Below, piece after piece: positions 10,207 through 20,147 of a DNA stretch of 64,000 bases. Each line of letters opens with the position of its first letter. Position 1 is the stretch's first letter. The position numbers and the translations under genes were made by a program. The stretch comes from Pseudogymnoascus destructans (Eukaryota > Ascomycota > Leotiomycetes > Thelebolales > Thelebolaceae): NCBI RefSeq assembly GCF_001641265.1, contig NW_020167525.1, positions 1,466,501 through 1,530,500 of the forward strand, written 5' to 3'. The notes beneath the pieces were generated by a model, which worked only from the letters and a program-made list of their open reading frames with translations, was not told the origin of the DNA and searched no databases.

Positions 10207-12366
10207 ATGTCACGCCCTATCCTCCACCGCGCCAGCACCATGGACAGCGCCACCGCCAGCGGCAGCAGCGGAGACGCCTACACTCGCCGCCGCGAGGGCG
10301 AGTCTCCTTACCTCGGGACCGCGAACGGGCACCCCTCTTCCAGCCTGCCATCGCGAGGAGGGGGTTTCGACGACGACGGAAGAGGAGAAGATGCAGGAGT
10401 GGCTTCGGGCTCGACGCCGCGGAGCGGGGGGTCGGCTGCTAGTCCTGCGCAGCCTGGGTCCCGGGGGCCAGCAAGCGGGGGTGGGGGAGGGGGGACGCAT
10501 TTGTCGGGGTTGATGTGTAATGTGCACCGTACTACGGGGAGGGAGCCGCATGCGCTTGTGGGGGCTACGACGACGATATTGGGGGATAAATTGTATGTGT
10601 TTGGCGGGAAGGTATTGTCGCGTACGCGCGCGGCGTTGACGGCGGATTTGTACGAACTGGATCTCATCCGGCGGCACTGGACGAAACTTGAGCCTTCGGG
10701 GACGGCGGTGCCGCCAAGGTACTTCCATAGTATGTGTTCGGTCGGCGACACGAAGTTGGTGTGTTATGGTGGGATGTCGCCTGCGACGGGAGCGAATGGG
10801 CAGCCGGCGCCGCCGCAGTATGGTCAGGAGGCGCAGCCGGAGGTGGTGGTGATGTCTGATATCCATATTTACGACGTGCCGAGCAATACGTGGACGTATA
10901 TCCCGACGTCTGATACGCCGCAGGGACGGTACGCGCATTGCGCTACTATCCTGCCATCGGCGGCGGCGTTTGCAAATGCGTCTTCTGCTCCGCTGTCGGC
11001 TATTCAGCATAACCCCGCTGGGGAGAACCCGAATCAGGGCGTGCTGGGTGTGCATATTGATGGTACGGGCGGTGCGGAGATGGTCGTTGTTGGCGGCCAA
11101 GATAGCGCGAATCACTATATCGAGCAGATCAGCGTGTTCAACCTGCGCTCCCTATCGTGGACACGCACACAACTGCTCGGAAAGAGCTGCGGTGCCTACC
11201 GCAGCGTTGTCGCGCCCGTTTCCGCAACCGTAGCATCGCGCATCGGAAAAGGCAACGCGAAACCCGACACCACTCCCGGCCCAGACCGCGACACAGCGAC
11301 GTCGATGCTGATCTACAGCAACTACAACTTCCTGGACGTGAAGCTAGAACTGCAACTCCGCGGCTCCGACGGCTCCCTCGTCGAGAAACCCATGTCCGGC
11401 GCCTTCACCCCCCCTGGCCTACGCTTCCCCAACGGCGCGGTGATCGCCAACACCTTCGTGGTAAGCGGCACGTACCTCACGTCGTCGAAGCAGGAATACG
11501 CGCTGTGGGCCCTCGATCTGCCGTCCCTGTCATGGTCCCGCATCGACGCAGGCGGAAACGTCTTCTCCACCGGCTCGTGGAACCGCGGTGTCCTCTGGTC
11601 GAGGCGCTCGGCGTTCGTGGTGCTCGGGTCGAGGAATCGCGCGTTGGTGGATGATTATAATCATCGTCGTCTCAATTTTAGCGATGTTTGCGTTGTGGAG
11701 CTCGAGGCGTTCGGGTTATATGAGAATCCGCGCCGTGCTTCCCCATCAAGCTCTTACGTCTCTGCATCCGCTGCTCTCCCGGCACCCCACCCCGGCCCGT
11801 GGCAGCCAGGCGGACGCATTCTGAGCGCCGCGGCGGAGGAACTCGGCACCCTGGCCATGGCTGCCACCGAGGTGGCTGATATGGATATCCTCGCCGTAGG
11901 CGGAGAGCGCGTCCCCGTCAACTCCCGCGTCCTCGCGCGACGATGGGGTGCCTACATCGAGACCCTCGAGCGCGAAGGCACAGCCGTGCAAGAAGGCGTT
12001 GACGTCGCCACTCTCCGCGGCGGCGAATCCGGGCGACGGATCAGCGGTTTGACGATCACGGGATCCGGCGGGGGAGGGAGGCCGAGGACGCTGTATATGC
12101 CGCATACTGTGCTGACTATCCAGGCGCTCGTTGCGTATCTGTACTCGGGCAGCCTGCCGAGGGGCTGCACGCCGCAGGTTTTGTGTAGTTTGCTCCAGGT
12201 TGCGCGACCGTATCGGGTTGAAGGCTTGCTGGAGGCGGTGGTGGAGGGGTTGCATGGGGTGTTGGATTCGCGGAATGCGGCGGCGGTGTTTAATGCAGCT
12301 GCTATGGGGGCTGGGGGGGGCAGAGGGGTGGGCGAGGGGGCGTGGGAGGAGGAGAGGGGGGGGTGA
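10207..12366 (+). CDS. Kelch-repeat and BTB-like protein, Ral2-type
   Basis: From ATG 10207 one exon encodes 719 residues. An N-terminal low-complexity region of about 100 residues is followed by kelch repeats, recognisable by GDKLYVFGG, TKLVCYGG and EMVVVGG each followed by a W..R/P pattern (HWTKLEP, NTWTYIP, LSWTRTQ), at roughly residues 110-470. The C-terminal 150 residues look BTB-like (NSRVLARRWGAYIETLERE, ALVAYLYSGSLPRG, LLQVARPYRVEGLLEAV). This order resembles fission yeast Ral2, which acts with the Ras1 exchange factor in mating and morphology; that role is inference. The frame ends in a very G-rich tract. A continuation with ordinary composition lies in another frame at 12481-12596, so the true C-terminus may be longer. 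The upstream TTG-initiated extension is not used. Confidence 0.78.
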   Translation: MSRPILHRASTMDSATASGSSGDAYTRRREGESPYLGTANGHPSSSLPSRGGGFDDDGRGEDAGVASGSTPRSGGSAASPAQPGSRGPASGGGGGGTHLSGLMCNVHRTTGREPHALVGATTTILGDKLYVFGGKVLSRTRAALTADLYELDLIRRHWTKLEPSGTAVPPRYFHSMCSVGDTKLVCYGGMSPATGANGQPAPPQYGQEAQPEVVVMSDIHIYDVPSNTWTYIPTSDTPQGRYAHCATILPSAAAFANASSAPLSAIQHNPAGENPNQGVLGVHIDGTGGAEMVVVGGQDSANHYIEQISVFNLRSLSWTRTQLLGKSCGAYRSVVAPVSATVASRIGKGNAKPDTTPGPDRDTATSMLIYSNYNFLDVKLELQLRGSDGSLVEKPMSGAFTPPGLRFPNGAVIANTFVVSGTYLTSSKQEYALWALDLPSLSWSRIDAGGNVFSTGSWNRGVLWSRRSAFVVLGSRNRALVDDYNHRRLNFSDVCVVELEAFGLYENPRRASPSSSYVSASAALPAPHPGPWQPGGRILSAAAEELGTLAMAATEVADMDILAVGGERVPVNSRVLARRWGAYIETLEREGTAVQEGVDVATLRGGESGRRISGLTITGSGGGGRPRTLYMPHTVLTIQALVAYLYSGSLPRGCTPQVLCSLLQVARPYRVEGLLEAVVEGLHGVLDSRNAAAVFNAAAMGAGGGRGVGEGAWEEERGG

Positions 12367-12650
12367 TGAGGGATGAGAGGGGGTGGGATGGGGGGGATGG
12401 GGGAAGTGAGGGGGGGAGTGGGAGTGAGGGCGGGGGCGGGGGTTGGGGGGAGAGGGGGAGGGAGGAGTGGGGGGGGGGGCTGAGTGCGGTTATTGGGTTG
12501 CAGAAGAGGGGGTTGAGGGGGTTGATGGAGGGGAGGAGGTTGAGGGAGCGGGGGATGAGTGCGGGGAGGCAGGACGTGGGGTTGGGGATCAGTTAGGTGG
12601 GGGGTGTATGTTTGTGGTGAGGTTTTTTTTGGGGGGGGGGTAGATAGATG
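12300..12650 (+). repeat. G-rich low-complexity tract with a displaced coding tail
   Basis: The plus strand is dominated by G runs (GGGGG and longer, up to ten). A frame at 12342-12596 goes through the G tract and then gives LSAVIGLQKRGLRGLMEGRR, which looks like real protein sequence and not chance. It fits as the end of the kelch/BTB protein reached by a frame change or an intron. Confidence 0.55.
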
Positions 12651-13636
12651 GTTGGATTGGATTGGGAAAGTGGCATAGCCAGCGGGAGAATTTTGTTCTA
12701 TTTTCGTTTCTATGGATAGCACTTTGTGAGGTTGGAAACAACAGGTTATTTTCTTCGATTGGCAAATATTGAATCTATCGATCACTGGGAACGGGATATG
12801 AAATGATGAGTGATAATTGTATATTATTCTGCCCCGAGTGACCAAGAAACGATGATGAGAGACGTAGATTATCCTGATCTGGCAACGACATTACGGATGG
12901 AAAAGTCGTTGGGTCCACAACCGACGTGAACTATAAATCGCAAGCTCGTTACAAAGCACGGTGGAACGCTTTAATGCATGGCGCATACACCCCACACATG
13001 GCTCCTAGCCCAAGCCCAGGCCCAGGCCCAAGGATTGAGGAGATCGAGTAGTTTATGTGGGTGGGTGGTGGCATTGACGAATTTATGCAGCGTACGTTAA
13101 CAACATTACGGATCCTGGTTTTGCCAATGCCTTGAGAGTCACGACTTCTCCAGACGATCTAACTTTCCTCGAAATCCTAGACACGGTTATCGACATGCAA
13201 GGCCCGAGTTATGTTGAAAAGAAACCTGACCATGAATCTCGAAGTCCCCAAGAACGTCTAGAGCCTACCCTCGGCCCCGGAGTTCGAGAATCAACACTAA
13301 ACGATGTCAGTTCCAGATGGTGACGAACACTGTCGTGCTAATCCTGTCACCGCTCCACTGTCACCACCGCTGCTCTTCTCGCCGCTGCTCTGTCTTCTCA
13401 CCTCCTATGCACTACTATCATAGTAATTGCCGGAGAGGGTCTGCTCTTGGTCTGCCGAAATGCGAGTGTGAATGTCTTTCGCTTCAGCCACGTATCCAGA
13501 GAAGCTTCGACTTCGTTGATGAAGGTTGCTCAATTCCGCTGCCACTCTTTGCCGCTGAGACCGTCTTTGGCGGACTTCATCCCTTCCATATCTAGTCGCA
13601 AGTAAACTAACCCCTGACCTTCTTGTAGTTTGAATT
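12651..13636. other. Intergenic, no gene supported
   Basis: Several 60-90-codon frames exist, none with a recognisable motif. A short hexamer-like run (CCCAAGCCCAGGCCCAGGCCCAAGG split over 13009-13033) is the only visible repeat. A minus-strand 79-codon frame at 13405-13644 has balanced composition but no family I know. Confidence 0.45.
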
Positions 13637-13990
13637 GTGGTCATTTGTTTGGGGACATATTGGACGAATCCCGAAGAAGGAAGGCTATATTATATGTATA
13701 CTAAACCATTTTGCTTGTCCACCAACAACAACACCCTTCGCTCCATGCTGCTCGGCTTCATCATCAGCGCCAAGATCCCCGCCATCGCCGATCGCGACCT
13801 CGAGGTCCACGCCGTCGCCGCCCTGCTGCACGACATCGGATGGGACCCGACCGGCGAGCTGGTGTCGGAGGATAAGCGCTTCGAGGTCGACGGCGCGAAT
13901 GCCGCGCGGGACTTCCTGCATCGCGAGGTCCCGCACTGGGATAAGCATCGCGTGCGTAGCATAGCGTTGCTTTTTATCATGGCCTCATGA
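13637..13990 (+). pseudogene. Fragment of an HD-domain phosphohydrolase-like gene
   Basis: Residues from about 13735 to 13955 read as the core of a fungal HD-domain protein: LRSMLLGFIISAKIP, then HAVAALLHDIGWD with the HD pair, then FEVDGANAARDFL and WDKHRV. Known relatives continue with a helical C-terminal half of more than 100 residues. Here the frame runs into unrelated residues and stops at 13988-13990. The N-terminal half is also missing, and the residues before LRSM look like untranslated sequence. I found no splice sites linking it to further exons. A relic of a once complete gene is the best reading; a very short functional form cannot be excluded. Confidence 0.65.
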
Positions 13991-14047
13991 ATTACGACTA
14001 ACTAGGAGGATCAATTGAAGACTTTATGAATAGAACACCCTGAACTT

Positions 14048-14612
14048 ACCCATGTAAAGAACAGAATACCGGTGTGGTGCTATTTGTAGGGTGGTAATTT
14101 CGTAGAAGTGAGGAATCGTATGTAATTTGTGTAGTGTTCTCCAATCACCTAAAATTATCACTTTGGCACAGCCACACCACCACTTTGCTGTCGCTCACAC
14201 CACCCACCTACCCCATATCATCGTTGCAAACTGAATGGCGACAACGATAATAGCTCTATCGATGAGCCTTTAGCAGACTCACCGCTTGCCGCCCTCATTG
14301 TGGCCGGCCTACGAGGGCCAAGATTTCGAAGAACCAACGGTCGACAGCATGTCAGCTCTTGCTGAGCTCAGAAGATGGCGCCGAGTTCCTGGATTTAGGC
14401 GCTGTTATCCGGGCTTTAGACGACTGGGCCGTCAAGGACAAGTTCTGCTTCTGGACGAAGAAGCGCGACGTTGATGGAGCCACAGGCAATTTGGCCGGCT
14501 GGCTAGCTGGAATTATCACGGAAACTACAGCCAATTACATATCGTAGAATAGGGCCCCACGGGTATTCTATTCTTTACGCAAAGGTCAGGGTATTCTGTT
14601 CTTGACATGGGT
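14048..14612. repeat. 565-base segment bounded by 23-base inverted repeats
   Basis: ACCCATGTAAAGAACAGAAT... at 14048-14070 recurs inverted at 14590-14612 with one mismatch. Related shorter copies of the same motif lie beside each arm (GAATAGAACACCCTGAAC at 14029 and GGTATTCTATTCTT at 14562). No clear target duplication is present. Open frames inside (14286-14474, 14359-14547) match nothing I know. It could be a small non-autonomous DNA transposon. Confidence 0.5.
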
Positions 14613-15245
14613 TGCCGTAAATTGTTTTGTCTATTGTTAAAAATACACGATACTGCATTTTACTTTTGGTACACATTCAAGCTGTGCTCAATAGACATCA
14701 GCACGCAGGAGCGGAAGCAGAATGGCAGGAGCACGCAATGAGAGGCTACAATGAGCCATATTGAAGATCAATACATGTGTTGGAACGTACGTTTGTATAC
14801 AATTAGGTTGGGTCCCCTATATGTGGCTAAGTGAGCTCGCGGGGACGCTGTTTGAAGCTTGATGAGACGAGAGGTTTTGAGTGGCATTGATTGCGGAAGG
14901 GGAGTAAGCAAACCTCGATGGCAGCTTCCTCAAAACCTTCCGAATCCTATACATGGAAAGAACGATTACCTAGCAAGCTTTCCATCGCAGCTGCCTGTAT
15001 ATTCAAAAACTCACTGGTTGATCAGGGTCAATTAATGGACGAATACCCCCTCATCATCTCACAACAGCACCACATATCACGACAACCACACGCACACAAA
15101 CACAATCCCCACATGGGGTATCTCATCTCATTCGACTACCACACCCCTATCCTCCTCTCTCCGCTAAAAACAAACAATTTAACTCTATCCATCCATCTTC
15201 CATCCCTTCCCATCATCTCCCACTACCACATCCACGACTTTTAAC
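14613..15245. other. Intergenic, downstream of the peroxiredoxin gene
   Basis: No gene is seen. From about 15040 the plus strand is C/A-rich and likely corresponds to the 3' untranslated region of the convergent peroxiredoxin gene. Confidence 0.4.
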
Positions 15246-16176
15246 TTAGATGTTGGCAGAGGTCTTCTCCTTTGGGAGAGGGGTGAAGCGCAGGTATGGT
15301 TTCACGATGCGGAACTGGGGGAAGAGGGTCTTGGCCTCGTCGTTGGTCACGGAGGGGTGGACGATGACGTCGTCTCCGGGGATCCAGTTGATGGGGGTGG
15401 TGATGCGGTTCTTGTCGCCGCTGGGGGGTGTTAGTTTTTGGGCTGGTAGTAGAAACTTGGGGGGGGAGGGTGAAAGTTGGGGGAAAAACGTACGTCTGGA
15501 GGCTGTCAAGGATACGGAGAACCTCAGCGGTGTTGCGGCCGGTGGAGGCGGGGTAAGAAAGGATAGTGCGGATAGTCTTCTTTGGGTCAATGATGAAGAC
15601 CGACCGAATGGTGAAAGCAATGCCCTTCGCATCGACATTGGTAGCATCTTGGTGATCAAGCATATCATACGCAAAGGCGATCTGGCGCTGCTTATCGCCG
15701 ATAATAGGGAAGGTCAGCTTGGAGCCGGAGATCTCATCAATGTCCTTGATCCAGCCGCCGTGGGACTCGATGGTGTTGGCGGAGAGGCCAATGAGCTTCG
15801 CGCCGCGCTTGGTGAACTCGGGCTCGAGCTTGGCGAAGGCGCCGAGCTCGGTGGTGCAGACGGGGGTGTAGTCCTCGGGGTGCGAGAAGAAGATCACCCA
15901 CTTGTCGCCGATGAACTCGTGGAAGTCGATGTCGCCGCCGGTGGTCTCGGCCTTGAAGTTGGGGGCGATGGAGCCCAGGCGGAGGCTGGAGGGTGGGGTT
16001 AGCGGGGTTGTTTGAAAAGGTGGGGGGTGAGCAGGTTTGTGAGGAGATTGAGGATGGGGAGGGGGGTTTGAAGGTTGATCAAGCTTGATCGAGGACCATT
16101 CAGGGTTTGAGGGAATTATGTGATCAAGTGGTGTTGTTTCGACTTACGGAGCAGCTCTCTCTTCGGAAGCAGACAT
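15246..16176 (-). CDS. 1-Cys peroxiredoxin (Prx6/Prx1 type)
   Basis: Three exons on the minus strand (16176-16148, 15985-15494, 15420-15246) give 231 residues. The peroxidatic cysteine is in PVCTTE within the AhpC/TSA fold (FFSHPEDYTPVCTTELGAF). It is the only cysteine in the protein, as expected for the 1-Cys class that reduces hydroperoxides without an internal resolving cysteine. The C-terminal extension (INWIPGDDVIVHP...) is typical of the Prx6 subfamily. The length is close to the usual 220-230 residues. Introns have clear GTAAGT and GTACGT donors and end in CAG. No mitochondrial presequence is visible, so a cytosolic location is likely. Confidence 0.93.
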
Positions 16177-16254
16177 GATGACGTTGATGTTATTTGGAGA
16201 TATTCTGGAGATGAGATATGGCGATGCTACTACGAGAGTAATAGAACCAAGAAG

Positions 16255-16315
16255 TATGAGGAATGAAGAATGAAGAATGAAGAATGAAGAATGAAGAATG
16301 AAGAGTGAAGCTTGA
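16255..16315. repeat. (GAATGAA)n microsatellite upstream of the peroxiredoxin gene
   Basis: About six to seven perfect copies of a 7-base unit start near 16261, 80 bases upstream of the peroxiredoxin start codon on the minus strand (TTCATTC when read with the gene). It lies in the 5' untranslated region or core promoter. Confidence 0.9.
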
Positions 16316-16319
16316 AGAG

Positions 16320-16690
16320 GGGTAGAAGAGAGCAGAAAGAGAAAAAGGAAGCAGGGACAGAGTGGTCTTATAGGTGATTAGTGGTGGGAGACAATCTGGT
16401 ACCCGCACACGTAAAGAAACGCATCCTCTCCACACCACACCACGCCTCAAGCACGCAATCCCGCCAAGACTCGATATGATTGGCTGGGAGGGACTGGATG
16501 GGCGTGGGATATTGTGGTAGCCTCGTCTAGGTTGGCCGTAGCGCGAGGCTGTGGGAGGGTCCATGAGTGTTTATGTATAGAAGATTGACAACCAACACTA
16601 TAAATGGCAACTTAAGAAGAAGGGGGGACCACCTAATTAACATTAGACTTGGAAGAGAAGACAAACAGAAAGTCATTATTAGCCCTAGCC
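16320..16690. other. Peroxiredoxin upstream region grading into transposon relics
   Basis: No gene is seen. The peroxiredoxin promoter probably occupies the first 250 bases. After about 16560 the composition turns AT-rich, like the second transposon island. Confidence 0.35.
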
Positions 16691-16691
16691 T

Positions 16692-16815
16692 ATGGAACTC
16701 AACACTACTTTCAAGCCTAATGGTAAACCCTATAATCCTAATAAGGAGCAACATCTTAAGGAACAGCTTTGTTTCAACTACAACAAACCTAGCTATATAG
16801 CCTAGGATTTAAAAT
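16692..16815 (+). pseudogene. Gypsy-like Gag relic with a mutated zinc knuckle
   Basis: The frame from 16692 gives FKPNGKPYNPNKEQ and then LCFNYNKPSYIA followed by a stop and DLK. This aligns with the CCHC knuckle of gypsy-type Gag (C-F-N-C-G-K-P-G-H-I-A-R-D-C), with Cys to Tyr, Gly to Ser, His to Tyr and Arg to stop. Nearly all these changes are G-to-A or C-to-T on the coding strand. No reverse transcriptase is visible nearby. Confidence 0.6.
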
Positions 16816-16937
16816 AGCTAAAGAAGGGAAACGGCAGACGAAAGTATAGCAAACAGCTTAATACCACTTAGCAAGGACAGAGCAGACAACTTAATGCCAC
16901 ATTTATCAAAACGCCTAATTAGGACATAAATGGCATA

Positions 16938-17363
16938 AACTGAGGAAGATGATTTATTAGATGATTTCGAAAGATCATTATATTCTCAAACTATAGAAGA
17001 TGACTTTGAAACAGAAACTTCTATTTATTTCCAAGAACCTATTTCCCATTATAAGGTAAGCTATTAACCCTCTTTAATAATTAACTTACTAATATTATAT
17101 AGATTAATCCTTTATACTATTGGAAAATCAATCAATCTCGATTTCCAATTCTAGCTACTATAGCTAGGTGCTATTTACAAATCCCTACTACTAGTGCTCC
17201 TATAGAGAGCTCTTATAGTATAGGTAGCCTTATTATTTCAAAGATTAGAAATAGGCTTTCTAAAGACGTTTTTAGAGTAATAGCTTGTTTAAAGAGTTGG
17301 GATTTTATAAAGGAAGAAGAAGAGGATCTAGAAGAGGAATCTATAGCTAAATTAATACTTTAA
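16938..17363 (+). pseudogene. hAT transposase relic, C-terminal dimerisation domain
   Basis: An acidic stretch (16938-17055) is spliced, through a GTAAGC..TATAG intron at 17056-17102, to INPLYYWKINQSRFPILATIARCYLQIP and then TSAPIESSYSIGSLIISKIRNRLS, RVIACLKSW and an acidic tail ending at TAA 17361-17363. This is the Dimer_Tnp_hAT signature; functional relatives have TSAPVER.FS. The upstream frame is closed by TAA at 16935-16937, and no BED finger or catalytic region is visible. It therefore stands as a 3' fragment. The third Fot1-like element begins only 27 bases downstream. Confidence 0.8.
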
Positions 17364-17389
17364 GTAGTATTTAGATAGATTAATATATA

Positions 17390-17435
17390 ACGTGCATGTA
17401 TAACGAAAGTGCCAAACAAGCGAAAGTGCCAAAAT
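17390..17435. repeat. Left terminal inverted repeat of element C
   Basis: 46 bases, identical to the inverted right end. Two CGAAAGTGCCAAA cores are separated by a few bases. Confidence 0.93.
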
Positions 17436-17487
17436 CATGCGGTGACCAACCCCCCCAACTAAATGTTAAATTCCTCCACAACAAAAC

Positions 17488-20087
17488 ATGCGCCATAAAA
17501 ATGATGAAAGCAAATTAGTGCTAGCTATCCAAGCTATGCAAAGCGACCCAAATTTGCGCCTTCGAGTTGCAGCTAGGATCTATTCCGTAGACCACCGCAA
17601 GCTACGTCACCGTTTACAAGGTGTACCTTCACGACGCGATATCCAAGCCAACTTACAGAAATTAAGTAACCTAGAGGAATCAGTTCTTGTTCAGTATATA
17701 CTTGACTTAGCTGCTAAAGGGTTCCCTCCTCAGTTGTCTATTGTTGAAGATATGGCAAATCGACTACTTGCAACACGCGACGCGCCACGTGTCGGGTCAC
17801 GTTGGGCTTCAAACTTTGTTAAGCGCCATGTAGAGCTCCGGACACGCTTCCAGCGAAAATACGACTACCAGAGGGCTAAGTGCGAAGATCCAGAAGTCAT
17901 TTGTGGCTGGTTTGAGCTTGTATGGAACACAATTCTAAAGTATGGCATCAACAATGCAGATATCTACAACTTTGATGAGACTGGGTTTATGATGGGCGTC
18001 ATCTCAAGCGCAACGGTAGTAACGAGCTCAGATGAGCGGGCAAAGGCAAAAAAGGTGCAGCCTGGCAATCGGGAATGGGTTACAGTAATCCAAGGCATTA
18101 GTTCTCAAGGTTGGGCAGTGCCGCCATTTTGTCATACTGACATTCGTTGCACTCAGTTTGCTATCAAACTCAAGAGCAAACTTAGAAATCTCCTCCTCAA
18201 ACCTACAAGTCACCATACATATCTTGGCTTATCACACCAACAACAGAAGCAATACTACTCAACGATTGCTGCAAACTCTTCTACTACATCTGTTTATGCT
18301 ACATACATCACGGCATATCATTTGAACACTCATTGAACAAGTTATTAAGAAAATCTCTTCCTTAAGGGGGTGGGCCAATACTACCACATGGCATATCTCT
18401 ACCAACTAGAGGCCTAGGAACATGAACGATAGCTCTAGAAGCTTCTACAACCCTCTATGATTCATTACACGTCATCGCTCCTTAGTTACCCACAAGATTG
18501 GTTAAGTTATGACATAATTTATCTATAGGTACTCTGACCTTGGACCTCCTTTTCACTTCCTATAGGCTAGGAACCCAAGAGATGGTTCTATGGGATTCTC
18601 TTACATTCGCTACATGATTAGCAAGCTAGTTGTGGGTCGCACTTGATTTCTAATACATTTACCAAGCCTGGTTAGTCATGGAAAGTCATGGAAAATGAGA
18701 GAACTACACTCCTTTGGCATAAATAGGATTGCCCTTTCCTTAAGAAAGGGCAAGCAGACAATACAGTAAATCGACTAGCACATACTTCTATGTCTTTTAC
18801 AAGCTTCCAAGCATTCATCTTGTTACTCCTTGTTTCTGAAAAGTCAGTGAGGTGTTAACCTCTGACTTACCCCTGAGTTCCCAGACTCAACATTTGTTGC
18901 AACTTGTCTGAACCACTTCACTACATCACACACCTGATTGCTGCATTGTGGAATAGTCTAAGCTACAACCCTTTGGCTCTGTTTCCTAAGACAGTGTGTT
19001 GTCTTAGTAAAATCATCCCTTCCTTGGGTGGCTAGATTCTCACATCTGGTGCACCCACCATTACACATTTGTCATTGTGGCAGGTAAAAACCACCTTGCA
19101 TCTTGGTATGAGAATAGTGGATTTCCAGCAGATTGGGTAATCGCTGTTACTGCAAATGGCTGGACTACAAACGAGAGAGGTATGGATTGGATTCAGCATT
19201 TTGAGAAGCACACAAAGCCCCGGAGTGTTGGTGGTTATCGCTTGTTAGTCCTTGATGGTCATGAGAGCCACCACTCAGACAAGTTTGAGGAGTACTGCAA
19301 AGAACACAACATTATTACGCTTTGTATGCCTGCTCACTCTTCCCATATACTCCAACCACTTGATGTTGGCTGTTTTGGCCCATTAAAGAGAGCTTACGGT
19401 CAGCAAATTGAAGATATGATGCGGGCTCATATTATTCACATTACTAAGGATGACTTCTTTCCTGCCTTCCACGCTGCATTTAACATTGCAATGACAGAAA
19501 GCAATATTCAGGGAGGGTTCCGAGGTGCTGGGCTTCTTCCATTGAGCCCTGAGAGTGTAATATCTACACTTGACCTTAGGTTTAAGACGCCAACACCTCC
19601 AACCTCTCGTCGGCCAAACACCGCTCAACCATGGGTTTCTCAGACACCAAATAACCCAACTGAAGCTGTATCACAGTCTACTTTCATTAAAAACCGAATT
19701 GCGCATCATCAAAATAGCTCTCCAACCTCAATCTATGCAGCTGTTGACCAGTTTACAAAGGGTGCATCGCAAATAATGCATCAATTAGCATTGTTAAAAG
19801 CAGAGAACCAAAACCTGCGACAGGCAAATGAAGTGCTAAGCAAGCGCCGGAGAGCTAAAAAAACACGACTACAGCAAGGAGGATCACTTAGTCAACAGGT
19901 AGCACAGGAGCTACAGGACGAGAGGGACGTTGTGCAGCAAGTAGAGCAAGAAATAAGGGCAAGTAGTGGTCGGAAGCCAAGGGAAGAAACCCATGCACGT
20001 CGCTGTGGCAAGTGTGGTGAGACTGGACACAATGCGCGCACTTGTCAGATTGTAATAGACAGGTCTGAGGAAGAGGACTCCGAGTAG
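17488..20087 (+). pseudogene. Fot1/pogo transposase C, split only by the solo LTR
   Basis: The first part (17488-18129) carries the helix-turn-helix region and the first catalytic Asp (NFDETGF). The second part (19071-20087) carries LDGHESHH, LQPLDV, a coiled basic region and a CCHC knuckle (CGKCGETGHNARTC), ending at TAG 20085-20087. The two parts are in the same frame once the LTR and one CATTT copy are ignored. I see no stop or frameshift in either half. The gene was therefore apparently intact when the LTR inserted, and the combined length is about 550 residues, normal for the family. The spliced-looking frame that runs into the LTR (to 18336) is an artefact of the insertion. Confidence 0.92.
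18130..19065 (-). mobile_element. 936-base solo LTR inside transposon C
   Basis: It begins TGTCATACTGAC and ends CACCATTACA, flanked by the 5-base duplication CATTT (18125-18129 and 19066-19070). It is the inverted counterpart of 7707-8642, with the same length and only scattered substitutions. Relative to the host transposase both LTRs have the same orientation, but they are inserted at different codons, so they are independent events. Confidence 0.93.
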
Positions 20088-20147
20088 TTTTAATTAATTT
20101 ATATTGTTGTGGTGGATTTATCGCAATTCTTATGGGGTAGTCGCGAT

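Noticed and set aside
10210..11115. 301-codon Arg-rich minus-strand frame
   Set aside because: Antisense of the GC-rich kelch gene; composition is highly biased and no motif is present.
14286..14547. Two overlapping 62-codon plus-strand frames
   Set aside because: No family resemblance, and they lie inside the 565-base inverted-repeat segment.
17488..18336. 282-codon frame with an unusual C-terminus as a distinct short transposase
   Set aside because: The last 69 codons lie in the inserted solo LTR; the normal protein resumes after it.
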